Part shown: positions 32,365-40,494 of the stretch, piece after piece
How the letters are laid out: every line of letters starts with the position of its first letter
Position numbering within the stretch: position 1 is the stretch's first letter
NCBI RefSeq assembly: GCF_001440395.1
Contig: NZ_LLXZ01000187.1
Coordinates: 1-59,694 of the forward strand
Source: Bradyrhizobium jicamae
GTDB taxonomy: Bacteria; Pseudomonadota; Alphaproteobacteria; Rhizobiales; Xanthobacteraceae
DNA: 59,694 nt
Reading direction: 5' to 3'
Made by a program: the position numbers and the translations under genes
The notes under the pieces: generated by a model
What the model saw: only the letters and a program-made list of their open reading frames with translations
The model's database searches: none
Told to the model about the DNA's origin: nothing

Positions 32365-33084
32365 TCAGTGAATCTCCGCCGAGCGCTTCAGCGCCTCTTT
32401 CAGTTTTTCCAGCGTGAAGTCCGGGCTGCGCGCGATCTCCAGGATCGGCGTCTCGCGCCGGCCGCAGAGTTCGGCGGCTTCCGGAATCTTGGCCGCGATA
32501 TCGTGCGGGATGACGATGGCGCCGTGCTGGTCGGCATGAATGAGATCGTCGGAATGCACGGTCATGCCGGCGACGCGGACTTCGCCGCCCCAGTGTTCGG
32601 CATGAACCCAGGCATGCGACGGGCCGACCGAACCGGCCAGCGCCTGGAAGCCCGGCGCCCATTGCGGGATGTCGCGGATCGAGCCGTCGGTGATGACGCC
32701 GAGGCAGCCGAGCGCCTTATGCACGTTGCTCTGCACCTCGCCCCAGAACGCGCCGTAGCCGACATCGGCGCCGTCGATATCCTGGATCACGGTGATGCGC
32801 GGACCGAAGCCGGTGCCGACATATTCGTAATAGGCGATGCGACGCCGCGCCTGCTCGTCCGCCGGAAGCGTGGATTTGAGCACCGAGCGGATCGTCACGG
32901 TGCGGGCATAGCCGACCATCGGCGGCAGATCGGGAAACGGACAGACCAGTTGTTTGGTGGTGTAGCCGATCAGGCGGCGCTCCGGCGCCACGATCTCCAT
33001 CGCATTGCAGATGGTCGGCGTGTCATAGCGCGCCAACGCCTCGAGGACGGAAGCAGGCAGCGGGGCGGTAACGGCTTTGTTCAC
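32365..33084 (-). CDS. RraA/HMG-aldolase-like protein
   Basis: 239 aa of the RraA-like fold (4-hydroxy-4-methyl-2-oxoglutarate aldolase / RNase E inhibitor group). The family site is present: YGAFWGEVQSNVHKALGCLGVITDGSIRD, with the G-x-DG-xxRD motif that holds the metal and substrate in HMG aldolases. Later GMTVHSDDLIHADQHGAIVIP is also typical. The coupling to a Bug binding protein argues for a catabolic aldolase or oxaloacetate-decarboxylase role rather than RNase regulation. The opening PASVLEALARYDTPTICNAME is usual. Confidence 0.85.
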   Translation of the reverse strand: MNKAVTAPLPASVLEALARYDTPTICNAMEIVAPERRLIGYTTKQLVCPFPDLPPMVGYARTVTIRSVLKSTLPADEQARRRIAYYEYVGTGFGPRITVIQDIDGADVGYGAFWGEVQSNVHKALGCLGVITDGSIRDIPQWAPGFQALAGSVGPSHAWVHAEHWGGEVRVAGMTVHSDDLIHADQHGAIVIPHDIAAKIPEAAELCGRRETPILEIARSPDFTLEKLKEALKRSAEIH

Positions 33085-33215
33085 GGCGTTCTCTCCTGAT
33101 TATTCGGCCCGGCTCTTTCAGGCCGTACGTCGCTTGAGCCCCTATAGCCGAGATTGGCGGAGAACCCAACTCGGCCGCGGCTCATGGCAGCTATATCGGA
33201 GAGTGGCGCGGACGC

Positions 33216-34100
33216 TCAGTTGAGCCGCGCCGGCCGTTCGCCCTCGCTATCGCCGGATGCCGGCGAGAACGGCGCCGCGGCAGATGACGGCGCGGCGGCA
33301 TCTGCGGTCGCAGCCGGTTGTGTGGCGGCGGCATTGCGCTCGTGGTCGCGATAGGACTTCCAGCCCCAGGGCAGGCTCAGGAGATAGAGCACCGAGCCGA
33401 TCGACAGGATATGCCAGGGATAGCCGATCAGAAGTGCTACGAAGAACACGACGGAGACGAAGACCGGCAGCACCATTTCCGGCGGCACCCGCATCTTCAC
33501 CGTCTTGCCGGAGAACACCGGCAGCCGCGACACCATCAGGAATCCGATCAGGAGCAGATAGGCCGCGGTCAGCGTGGCCGGCGGTTTCGCGACGCCGAGA
33601 AACGCCAGATAGAACGGCAGCATCGCCAGGATCGCGCCGGCCGGCGCCGGCACGCCGGTGAAATAATTCGCCGCAAAGGCAGGCTTGTTCGGATCGTCGA
33701 TGCTGGCGTTGAAGCGCGCCAGGCGCAAGCCGCCCGCGATCGCAAACACCATGGCCGCGATCCAGCCGCCATTGTTCAATTCCTGGAGCTGCCAGAAATA
33801 CAGCATCAGGCCCGGCGCGACGCCGAAATTGACGAAATCGGCGAGGCTGTCGAGCTCGGCGCCAAATTTGGACTGGCCCTTGATCATACGGGCGATGCGC
33901 CCGTCGACGCCGTCGAGCACGGCTGCGAACACGATTGCGGCAACCGCAAGCTCCATCCGCCCCTCGATCGACAGGCGGATCGCCGTCAGGCCGGCGCAGA
34001 TCGCCAGCAGGGTGATGACGTTGGGCACCAGCATCCGCACCGGGATCGGGCGAAACCGGCGGCGGCGCAATTCAGGGTCTTTGGGGTCCGGGATCAGCAT
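33216..34100 (-). CDS. pssA: CDP-diacylglycerol-serine O-phosphatidyltransferase
   Basis: 294 aa from the ATG at 34100; an earlier in-frame start would overlap the psd end. CDP-alcohol phosphotransferase motif complete: LDGVDGRIARMIKGQSKFGAELDSLADFVNFG read in order (D..DG..AR...G...D...D). About 6-8 membrane helices and a Pro/Ala-rich C-tail of ~35 residues (AAATQPAATADAAAP). It makes phosphatidylserine, the substrate of the Psd enzyme encoded just upstream. With the Atm1-like gene they form one transcription unit. Confidence 0.95.
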   Translation of the reverse strand: MLIPDPKDPELRRRRFRPIPVRMLVPNVITLLAICAGLTAIRLSIEGRMELAVAAIVFAAVLDGVDGRIARMIKGQSKFGAELDSLADFVNFGVAPGLMLYFWQLQELNNGGWIAAMVFAIAGGLRLARFNASIDDPNKPAFAANYFTGVPAPAGAILAMLPFYLAFLGVAKPPATLTAAYLLLIGFLMVSRLPVFSGKTVKMRVPPEMVLPVFVSVVFFVALLIGYPWHILSIGSVLYLLSLPWGWKSYRDHERNAAATQPAATADAAAPSSAAAPFSPASGDSEGERPARLN

Positions 34101-34175
34101 GCGAGCTATTATATAGCAAGCACCCGCCCGGTTCGCCATTGGGCGACCGGGCGGCAAAATCACCCGTTCGGAGGG

Positions 34176-34874
34176 TTAATCGGCGCGGAACGTCCGGCCC
34201 TGCTCGCTGGAGCCGAAATCGGCCAGAATCGTCTCGCCGGCAATTGCGGTCTGGCCCTCGGAAACCAGCGCCCGCGTACCTTCCGGCAGATAGACGTCCA
34301 GACGCGAGCCGAAGCGGATCAGACCGAACCGTTCGCCGGCGCCGATCGACTGGCCTTCCCGCACGAATGAGACAATCCGTCGCGCCACCAGGCCGGCGAT
34401 CTGGACCACGCCGATCCGGCCGTTGGTGGTCGAGATCACAAGCGAGTTGCGCTCATTGTCTTCGCTGGCCTTGTCGAGCTCGGCGTTGATGAAGGTGCCG
34501 GGCCGGTAGGCGATGCGGTCGATACGGCCCGCCACCGGGCTACGGTTCACGTGGCAGTTGAACACGCTCATGAAGATCGAGACGCGCGGCAGCGGCCGGT
34601 CGCCAAGCCCGAGTTCGGCCGGGGGCAGCACCTGTGCCACCATCGAGACGCGGCCATCGGCCGGTGACACCACGATGCCGTCGCGCACCGGCGTGACGCG
34701 GACAGGATCGCGGAAGAACAGCGCACACCAGACGGTCAGCCCGGTGCCGATCCAGCCGAGCGGCGTCCAGATCCAGAACAGGATCAGGCTGGCCAGCGCA
34801 AAGGCGCCGATGAAGGGATAGCCTTCAGGATGGATTGGCGGGATCTGCGCGCGGATGGAATTCGCAATCGACAT
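34176..34874 (-). CDS. psd: Phosphatidylserine decarboxylase proenzyme
   Basis: 232 aa, short 'Psd-II like' form. Two hydrophobic stretches near the N-terminus (YPFIGAFALASLILFWIW, LGWIGTGLTVWCALFF). The self-cleavage site is the Gly-Ser in RFGSRLDVYLPEG, whose Ser becomes the pyruvoyl group. VSIFMSVFNCHVNRSPVAG is the other typical segment. It makes phosphatidylethanolamine from the PssA product. Located 75 bp upstream of pssA on the same strand. Confidence 0.95.
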   Translation of the reverse strand: MSIANSIRAQIPPIHPEGYPFIGAFALASLILFWIWTPLGWIGTGLTVWCALFFRDPVRVTPVRDGIVVSPADGRVSMVAQVLPPAELGLGDRPLPRVSIFMSVFNCHVNRSPVAGRIDRIAYRPGTFINAELDKASEDNERNSLVISTTNGRIGVVQIAGLVARRIVSFVREGQSIGAGERFGLIRFGSRLDVYLPEGTRALVSEGQTAIAGETILADFGSSEQGRTFRAD

Positions 34875-34930
34875 CGAAGCTCACTGCTTTCTGGCCAACT
34901 TCCCTTGTCGGAAAGCACGCCGTATTTGGA

Positions 34931-36922
34931 TTATTCCGCGACGGTTGCCAAGGGATCTTTGGCCGCGGGCGGGTCCCGCGACGGCTCATTGAGCGCGTCA
35001 TCGACCCGTGGCGGGGCGCGGTTCGGCGCCTCATTGTCGTCGTCGATCTGCGCGAGTTTCTCCCGCGCCGCCTCGGCTTCGCGCTGCCTGTTCCACATGC
35101 TGGCATAGAGCCCGCCGGCCGCCAGAAGCCTGACATGGGTGCCACGCTCGGCGATGCGGCCTTGATCCAACACGATAATTTCATCGGCGCCGATGATGGT
35201 CGAAAGCCGGTGCGCGATCACCAGCGAGGTGCGGCCGCGCGAGACGCGCTCCAGCGCTTCCTGGATTTCGTGTTCGGTGTGGCTGTCGAGCGCCGACGTC
35301 GCCTCGTCCAGCACCAGGATCGGCGGCGCCTTCAGCACGGTGCGCGCGATCGCGACGCGCTGCTTCTCGCCGCCCGATAGTTTCAGCCCGCGCTCGCCGA
35401 CCTGGGTCTCGTAGCCCTTCGGCGAGTTGCGGATGAAGCTGTCGATCTGCGCCAGTTGCGCCGCCTGCTCGACCTCGGCGTCGCTGGCGTCCCAGCGGCC
35501 GTAGCGGATGTTGTAGCGGATGGTGTCGTTGAACAGCACGGTATCCTGCGGCACCATGCCGATCGAGGCGCGGAGCGACGCCTGCGTGACGTTGCGGATA
35601 TCCTGGCCGTCGATCAGGATCTTGCCCGCGGAGACGTCGTAAAGACGAAACAGCAGCCGCGAAATCGTCGACTTGCCGGCGCCGGACGGACCGACGATCG
35701 CCACCGTCTTGCCGGCGGGCACCTCGAAGCTGAGGCCTTTCAGGATCGGCCGCTCCGGATCGTAGGCAAAGCGCACATCGTCGAAGCGCACATTGCCGGC
35801 GCTGACAGCGAGCGGCGCGGCGTCCGGGATGTCCTTGATCTCCGGATTGCGCGACAGCACATTGAACATCTTCTCGATGTCGATGATCGCCTGCTTGATC
35901 TCGCGATAGACCATGCCCATGAAGTTGAGCGGCTGGTAGAGCTGGATCATCATGGCGTTGACCATGACGAAATCGCCGACGGTATTGGTGCCGTTGCGAA
36001 CACCAATCGCGCACATCAGCATGGTCGCGGTGAGGCCGATGGTGAAGATGACCGCCTGCCCGGTATTGAGCACCGCGAGCGACGTATAGGTCTTGATGCT
36101 GTTGTGCTCGTAGCGCTCCATCGAGCGGTCGTAGCGTTCTGCCTCGCGCGTCTCGGCGCTGAAATATTTCACCGTCTCGTAATTGAGCAGCGAGTCGATC
36201 GCCTTGGTGTTCGCTTCCGTGTCGGAATCGTTCATCTTGCGACGGATCTCGATCCGCCATTCGGTCGCGATATAGGTGTAGTACATGTAGATCACGACGG
36301 TAATGGCGGTGACAAGCACGTAGCGCCAGTCGAACTGCCACAGCAGCACCGCCATCAGCAGCGAGACCTCGACGATGGTCGGGATCAGTTGCAGGATCAC
36401 CATCCGCACGATCACCTCGATGCCGGTGCGGCCGCGCTCCAGCACGCGCGTCAGGCCGCCGGTCTTGCGCTCGAGGTGAAAGCGCAGCGACAATTCGTGC
36501 ATGTGAACGAAGGTGATGTAGGCGAGCTTGCGCACCGCATGCATGGCGACGCGGGCGAAGATGCCGTCGCGAAACTGCGTCAGCACCGCCATCAGGACCC
36601 GCACCGCGCCGTAGCTTGCCGTCATCAGCAAGGGCGAGGCGATCAGCCACAGCATCCAGTTCGACGGCTCGACCGGCGCGGTGCCCATGCCGTTGAGCGC
36701 ATCGATCGCCCATTTGAAGGTGAACGGAACGACCAGCGTGGCGAGCTTGGCCGCCAGCAGCAGCACCATCGACCAGACCACGCGCATCTTCAGGTCGTCG
36801 CGGTCGCCAGGCCAGATATACGGCCACAGATGCACCAGCGTCCCGATCAGGGTCGCCTTGTCAGGGGAAGCGCCGGCCGGCTCGGCTGCAACGGCATCGG
36901 AGCGCGAATCAGGATCAGCCAT
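34931..36922 (-). CDS. Atm1-type ABC exporter (half-transporter)
   Basis: 663 aa from the ATG at 36922. It has an N-terminal six-helix membrane domain (~40-360) with an ATM1/HMT1-like signature (YVLVTAITVVIYMYYTYIATEWR, SLLNYETVKYFSAE) and a nucleotide-binding domain: GPSGAGKST (Walker A), LSGGEKQR (signature), ILVLDEATSALD (Walker B) and IAHRLST. The substrates of bacterial Atm1 are glutathione-linked metal or persulfide species. The C-tail after ~620 is Pro/Asp-rich. It is 56 bp upstream of psd, an unexpected partner in a phospholipid operon. Confidence 0.9.
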   Translation of the reverse strand: MADPDSRSDAVAAEPAGASPDKATLIGTLVHLWPYIWPGDRDDLKMRVVWSMVLLLAAKLATLVVPFTFKWAIDALNGMGTAPVEPSNWMLWLIASPLLMTASYGAVRVLMAVLTQFRDGIFARVAMHAVRKLAYITFVHMHELSLRFHLERKTGGLTRVLERGRTGIEVIVRMVILQLIPTIVEVSLLMAVLLWQFDWRYVLVTAITVVIYMYYTYIATEWRIEIRRKMNDSDTEANTKAIDSLLNYETVKYFSAETREAERYDRSMERYEHNSIKTYTSLAVLNTGQAVIFTIGLTATMLMCAIGVRNGTNTVGDFVMVNAMMIQLYQPLNFMGMVYREIKQAIIDIEKMFNVLSRNPEIKDIPDAAPLAVSAGNVRFDDVRFAYDPERPILKGLSFEVPAGKTVAIVGPSGAGKSTISRLLFRLYDVSAGKILIDGQDIRNVTQASLRASIGMVPQDTVLFNDTIRYNIRYGRWDASDAEVEQAAQLAQIDSFIRNSPKGYETQVGERGLKLSGGEKQRVAIARTVLKAPPILVLDEATSALDSHTEHEIQEALERVSRGRTSLVIAHRLSTIIGADEIIVLDQGRIAERGTHVRLLAAGGLYASMWNRQREAEAAREKLAQIDDDNEAPNRAPPRVDDALNEPSRDPPAAKDPLATVAE

Positions 36923-37125
36923 TGGCGTCGCGCTCACGGCAAGGTGGCGCACCGGTCGCCTTCAGGGAATTTTTGGCAGTCTGCATGTGGTCGTCATATA
37001 GAGCGTTTACCTCTGCCGTACAGCCTTGAAAGATAAATCTTTCCCCCGTTTGGTTGGATTTCGGGCCTATTTCTGCTGCATCACCGAATTCCACCGGACT
37101 TGAGCTTTACCGAGTGCAGTGCCAC

Positions 37126-37755
37126 ATGATTTCCATGGATCAAATCAACACCGATCAAATCAAAACCGTTTGTGTCTATTGCGGCTCCGGCCCTGGTTCC
37201 AACCCCCGCTTTGTGGAAGCTGCCCAAGCCTTGGGAAAGGCTTTTGCCGAGAACAATATCCGCCTCGTCTATGGCGGCGGATCGGTCGGGCTGATGGGCG
37301 CGATCGCCAAGTCCACGCTGGATCACGGCGGCCTGGTCACCGGCATCATTCCTGATTTCCTGCGATCGCGCGAACACATGTTGAAGCGCGTCCAGGAGAT
37401 GATCGTCACGCCCGACATGCACGAGCGCAAGCGGCTGATGTTCGAGCATTCCGATGCGTTCGTGGCGCTGCCAGGCGGCGTCGGCACGCTGGAAGAACTG
37501 GTCGAGCAGATGACGTGGCAGCAGCTCGGCCGTCACTCCAAGCCGGTGCTGCTCGCCAATATCGACGGCTTCTGGGAGCCCCTGCTCGCGCTGCTTTCGC
37601 ATATGCGCGAGACCGAATTCATCCGGCCGGGACTGAACGTCGACGTCCTCAAGGCCGACCGGGTCGAGGACATCGTGCCGCGCCTGCGCGCCGCCGCGTC
37701 GCGCGCACCTGAAGGCGGCAAGAAGCTGGCGCCGGAACTGGCGCGGAAGTTGTAG
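37126..37755 (+). CDS. LOG-family protein (cytokinin riboside 5'-monophosphate phosphoribohydrolase type)
   Basis: 209 aa from ATG 37126 (or 37135). Rossmann fold with the LOG signatures VCVYCGSGPGSNP, YGGGSVGLMGAIA, MHERKR and PGGVGTLEEL. LOG enzymes release free cytokinin bases from their nucleotides; in bacteria many are general nucleotide 5'-monophosphate nucleosidases. The gene is divergent from the Atm1-like operon and followed by a converging gene. In a plant-associated genus it could affect cytokinin levels (inference). Confidence 0.88.
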   Translation: MISMDQINTDQIKTVCVYCGSGPGSNPRFVEAAQALGKAFAENNIRLVYGGGSVGLMGAIAKSTLDHGGLVTGIIPDFLRSREHMLKRVQEMIVTPDMHERKRLMFEHSDAFVALPGGVGTLEELVEQMTWQQLGRHSKPVLLANIDGFWEPLLALLSHMRETEFIRPGLNVDVLKADRVEDIVPRLRAAASRAPEGGKKLAPELARKL

Positions 37756-37766
37756 TCGTTACGCCT

Positions 37767-38144
37767 TCACTCGGCCGGGAACGTCACCGCTTCGATGCGG
37801 TTGCCGTCGGGATCGACGACGAAAGCCGCGTAATATTTCACGCGATCATGCGGACGCAGGCCCGGCGCGCCGTCAGAACGGCCGCCGGACTCTAACGCGG
37901 CGGCATGAAACGCATCGACATCGGCGGGTGATTTCGCGCGAAGGCAGATGTGCGTGCCGCTCTCCGGCGGCACAGGCGCCATGCCGGCGCGAAGGTTGAT
38001 CCAGAATTCGGAATAGGTTTTTCCGAAGCCGATGGTAGCGGGCCGAGTGACCAGGCGTGTGAGGCCGAGGGCTCCGAGCGTGGCTTCATAGAAGCGAGCG
38101 GAACGTTCGAGGTCGCTGACGCCGACGGAGATGTGGTCGATCAT
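37767..38144 (-). CDS. VOC (glyoxalase/bleomycin resistance) family protein
   Basis: 125 aa with one vicinal oxygen chelate domain: MIDHISVGVSDLERSARFYEATLGALG at the front, then FWINLRAG, HICLRAKSPADVDAFHAAALESGG and VVDPDGNRIEAV. Metal ligand candidates are His4, His near residue 68, and the Glu of NRIEAV. No substrate can be given. It is downstream of the 30-bp inverted repeat and converges with the LOG gene. Confidence 0.88.
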   Translation of the reverse strand: MIDHISVGVSDLERSARFYEATLGALGLTRLVTRPATIGFGKTYSEFWINLRAGMAPVPPESGTHICLRAKSPADVDAFHAAALESGGRSDGAPGLRPHDRVKYYAAFVVDPDGNRIEAVTFPAE

Positions 38145-38180
38145 GGAATGCCCCCTGCTCTCTTCCCATCACGGTCACTT

Positions 38181-38258
38181 GTAGCCCGGATGAGCGAAGC
38201 GATATCCGGGGCCGGTGCCCAAACGATTCCCGGATATCGCTTCGCTCATCCGGGCTAC
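38181..38258. repeat. Perfect 30-bp inverted repeat ('GTAGCCCGGATG' family)
   Basis: The arm at 38181-38210 (begins GTAGCCCGGATGAGCGAAGC) is exactly the reverse complement of 38229-38258, with an 18-bp spacer. It lies 13 bp downstream of the citramalate synthase stop, so in mRNA it gives a very stable hairpin. It is related to the repeat at 6447-6532. It may end or protect the cimA transcript. Confidence 0.9.
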
Positions 38259-38271
38259 GTTCTTTTTCACT

Positions 38272-39870
38272 TCACACCGGCGCGCCTGATTTCACCAGCT
38301 TGTAGACCACCGAATCCATCAGCGCCTGGAACGAGGCGTCGATGATGTTCGGCGACACGCCGATGGTGGTCCAGCTCTCGCCGTTTTCATCCTCGCTCTC
38401 GATCAGCACCCGCGTCACCGCTTCCGTGCCGCCATTGAGGATACGCACGCGGTAGTCGATCAGCTTCAGGCCCTCGATATACTTCTGGTACTTGCCGAGG
38501 TCCTTGCGCAGCGCGACGTCGAGCGCGTTGACGGGGCCGTTGCCTTCGGCCGCCGAGATCAGCCGTTCGCCGGCGACGTCGACCTTGACCACCGCGAGCG
38601 CCACCGTCACCCGCTGGCCATTGGCATTGTAGCGCTGCTCGACATTGACGTCGAACTGCTCGACCTTGAAATATTCCGGCACGCGGCCGAGTGTGCGCCG
38701 CGCCAGCAGGTCGAACGAGGCGTCGGCGGATTCATAGGCAAAGCCCGCCGCTTCCCGTTCCTTCAGCTCCTCGACCAGCCGCGCCAGTTTCGGATCGCTC
38801 TTCTCGTAGGGGATGCCGGCGCGGTCGAGTTCGGCCATCACGTTGGAGCGGCCGGCCTGGTCCGACACCAGCACCTTGCGGTGATTGCCGACGGAATCGG
38901 GCGATACGTGCTCGTAGGTCTGCGGGTCCTTCAGGACCGCGGAGGCATGAATGCCGGTCTTGGTCACGAAAGCGCTCTCGCCGACGTAAGGCGCGTGGCG
39001 GTTCGGCGCGCGGTTGAGCATGTCGTCGAGCGCCCGCGATACCTTCATCAGCGTCGCCAGCTTCTCGTCCGTGACACCGATTTCCAACGCGTCGGAGAAT
39101 TCGTTCTTCAGGCGCAGCGTCGGGATCAGCGAACAGAGATTGGCGTTGCCGCAGCGCTCGCCGAGCCCGTTCAACGTGCCCTGGATCTGCCGCGCGCCTG
39201 CGCGCACGGCGGCGAGTGAATTCGCCACCGCCTGCTCGGTATCGTTATGGGCGTGGATGCCGACATGGCTGCCCGGAATGTGTTTTGTCACAGCACCGAC
39301 GATGGTTTCGACTTCATGCGGCATGGTGCCGCCATTGGTGTCGCACAGCACCACCCAGCGCGCCCCGGACTCATAAGCGGCCTTCGCGCAGGCGAGCGCG
39401 AAATCGGCGTCTTCCTTGTAGCCGTCGAAGAAGTGTTCGCAATCGACCATCACCTCGCGGCCGGCGGCCTTGGCCGCGCTGACGCTGTCGCGGATCGAGG
39501 CGAGGTTTTCCTCGTTGGTGGTCTCCAGCGCCACCCGCACCTGATAGGCAGAGGATTTCGCGACGAAGCAGATCGCGTCGGCCTTGGCTTCCAGCAATCC
39601 CGCCAGTCCCGGATCGTTCGAGGCCGACCGGCCCGGACGGCGGGTCATGCCGAACGCGGTGAATTTGGCATGCTCGAATTTCGGCTTCGCGGCAAAGAAT
39701 TCGGTGTCGGTCGGATTGGCACCGGGATAACCGCCCTCGACATAGTCGATGCCGAGCTCATCGAGCATCTGCGCGATGATCTGCTTGTCGTGCAGCGTAA
39801 AATCGACGCCGTTGGTCTGCGCGCCGTCGCGCAGCGTGGTGTCGAAGAGATAAAGGCGTTCGCGGCTCAT
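38272..39870 (-). CDS. cimA: Citramalate synthase (CimA / 2-isopropylmalate-synthase family)
   Basis: 532 aa from the ATG at 39870, which overlaps the GNAT stop (ATGA). HMGL-like TIM barrel: LFDTTLRDGAQTNGVDF (metal Arg-Asp), GIDYVEGGYPGANPTD, CDTNGGTMPHEV, GIHAHNDTEQAVANSLAA and QGTLNGLGERCGNANL. The LeuA-type allosteric domain follows from ~410. The ERLYLFDTTLRDG...YPGANPTD pattern is that of the long 'CimA/LeuA-paralogue' group that joins acetyl-CoA and pyruvate to (R)-citramalate, feeding isoleucine synthesis. Last gene of the cysS operon. Confidence 0.9.
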   Translation of the reverse strand: MSRERLYLFDTTLRDGAQTNGVDFTLHDKQIIAQMLDELGIDYVEGGYPGANPTDTEFFAAKPKFEHAKFTAFGMTRRPGRSASNDPGLAGLLEAKADAICFVAKSSAYQVRVALETTNEENLASIRDSVSAAKAAGREVMVDCEHFFDGYKEDADFALACAKAAYESGARWVVLCDTNGGTMPHEVETIVGAVTKHIPGSHVGIHAHNDTEQAVANSLAAVRAGARQIQGTLNGLGERCGNANLCSLIPTLRLKNEFSDALEIGVTDEKLATLMKVSRALDDMLNRAPNRHAPYVGESAFVTKTGIHASAVLKDPQTYEHVSPDSVGNHRKVLVSDQAGRSNVMAELDRAGIPYEKSDPKLARLVEELKEREAAGFAYESADASFDLLARRTLGRVPEYFKVEQFDVNVEQRYNANGQRVTVALAVVKVDVAGERLISAAEGNGPVNALDVALRKDLGKYQKYIEGLKLIDYRVRILNGGTEAVTRVLIESEDENGESWTTIGVSPNIIDASFQALMDSVVYKLVKSGAPV

Positions 39871-40376
39871 TGTGGCGCTCCCGGCGCGGCGTCTGCCAGC
39901 GTCTTCTGCATCGTGGTGTTGGCAAGCCATTCGCCATTGATGGTAACGCTGTTACGTTGCATGGCGATGAAACCGCGCTTCCGAAACAACGGCTCCGCGG
40001 TGTCGCTGGCGTCGACCGTGAGCTTTTTGGCGCCGCGCGCGCCCGCCAGTTTTTCCAGCGCGTCGACCAGCATCGAGGCGACGCCCTGCCCCGCCACGCT
40101 CGGATGGACGAACAGCATGTCGATATGGTCAGCGCCCTTCAGCGAGGCGAAGCCGACCGGGGCGTTCTGAATGGTCGCGATCAGCGTCAACTGCCCGGCG
40201 AGTTTCTCGCCGAACTTTTCCTCGTCCTCGGCAGCGGCAGCCCAGGCTTCCTGTTGGGCCTCGCTATAGTCGTCGCCGGTCAACCCCTCGATGGCGGCGA
40301 CGAAGATCGCCGCCAGCATCGGAACATCCGCCGGCAGAAACGGCCGCAAGCCGGGTTTGGGCAGAGCCTGTCCCAT
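39867..40376 (-). CDS. GNAT family N-acetyltransferase
   Basis: 169 aa, GNAT fold. The acetyl-CoA loop is HPSVAGQGVASMLVDALEKLAGARG and the terminal strand has LFRKRGFIAMQRNSV. Opening LRPFLPADVPMLAAIFVAAIEGLTGDDYSEAQQEAW is usual for the small-molecule acetyltransferases seen beside cysS in this genus. Its ATG lies 4 bp after the stop of the 37-aa membrane peptide, and its stop overlaps cimA. Substrate unknown. Confidence 0.88.
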   Translation of the reverse strand: MGQALPKPGLRPFLPADVPMLAAIFVAAIEGLTGDDYSEAQQEAWAAAAEDEEKFGEKLAGQLTLIATIQNAPVGFASLKGADHIDMLFVHPSVAGQGVASMLVDALEKLAGARGAKKLTVDASDTAEPLFRKRGFIAMQRNSVTINGEWLANTTMQKTLADAAPGAPQ

Positions 40377-40380
40377 CGCG

Positions 40381-40494
40381 TCAAATCACTCCGAACAATC
40401 TCAAGGCCAGGATGACCGCGGCAACGATCAGCGCCCATTTGATGAAGATGTAGTAGCGCCAGTGTTTCGGGAACGGGGTATCGGGTTTTTCCAT
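40381..40494 (-). CDS. 37-aa membrane peptide coupled to cysS
   Basis: 37 aa: MEKPDTPFPKHWRYYIFIK, then WALIVAAVILALRLFGVI. The first half is polar and aromatic; the second is one membrane helix. Its ATG shares bases with the cysS TGA (TGATG), and its stop lies 4 bp before the GNAT start, so translation is coupled on both sides. Too short for ordinary gene finding but framed exactly by its neighbours, which makes it very likely real. No family recognised. Confidence 0.75.
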   Translation of the reverse strand: MEKPDTPFPKHWRYYIFIKWALIVAAVILALRLFGVI

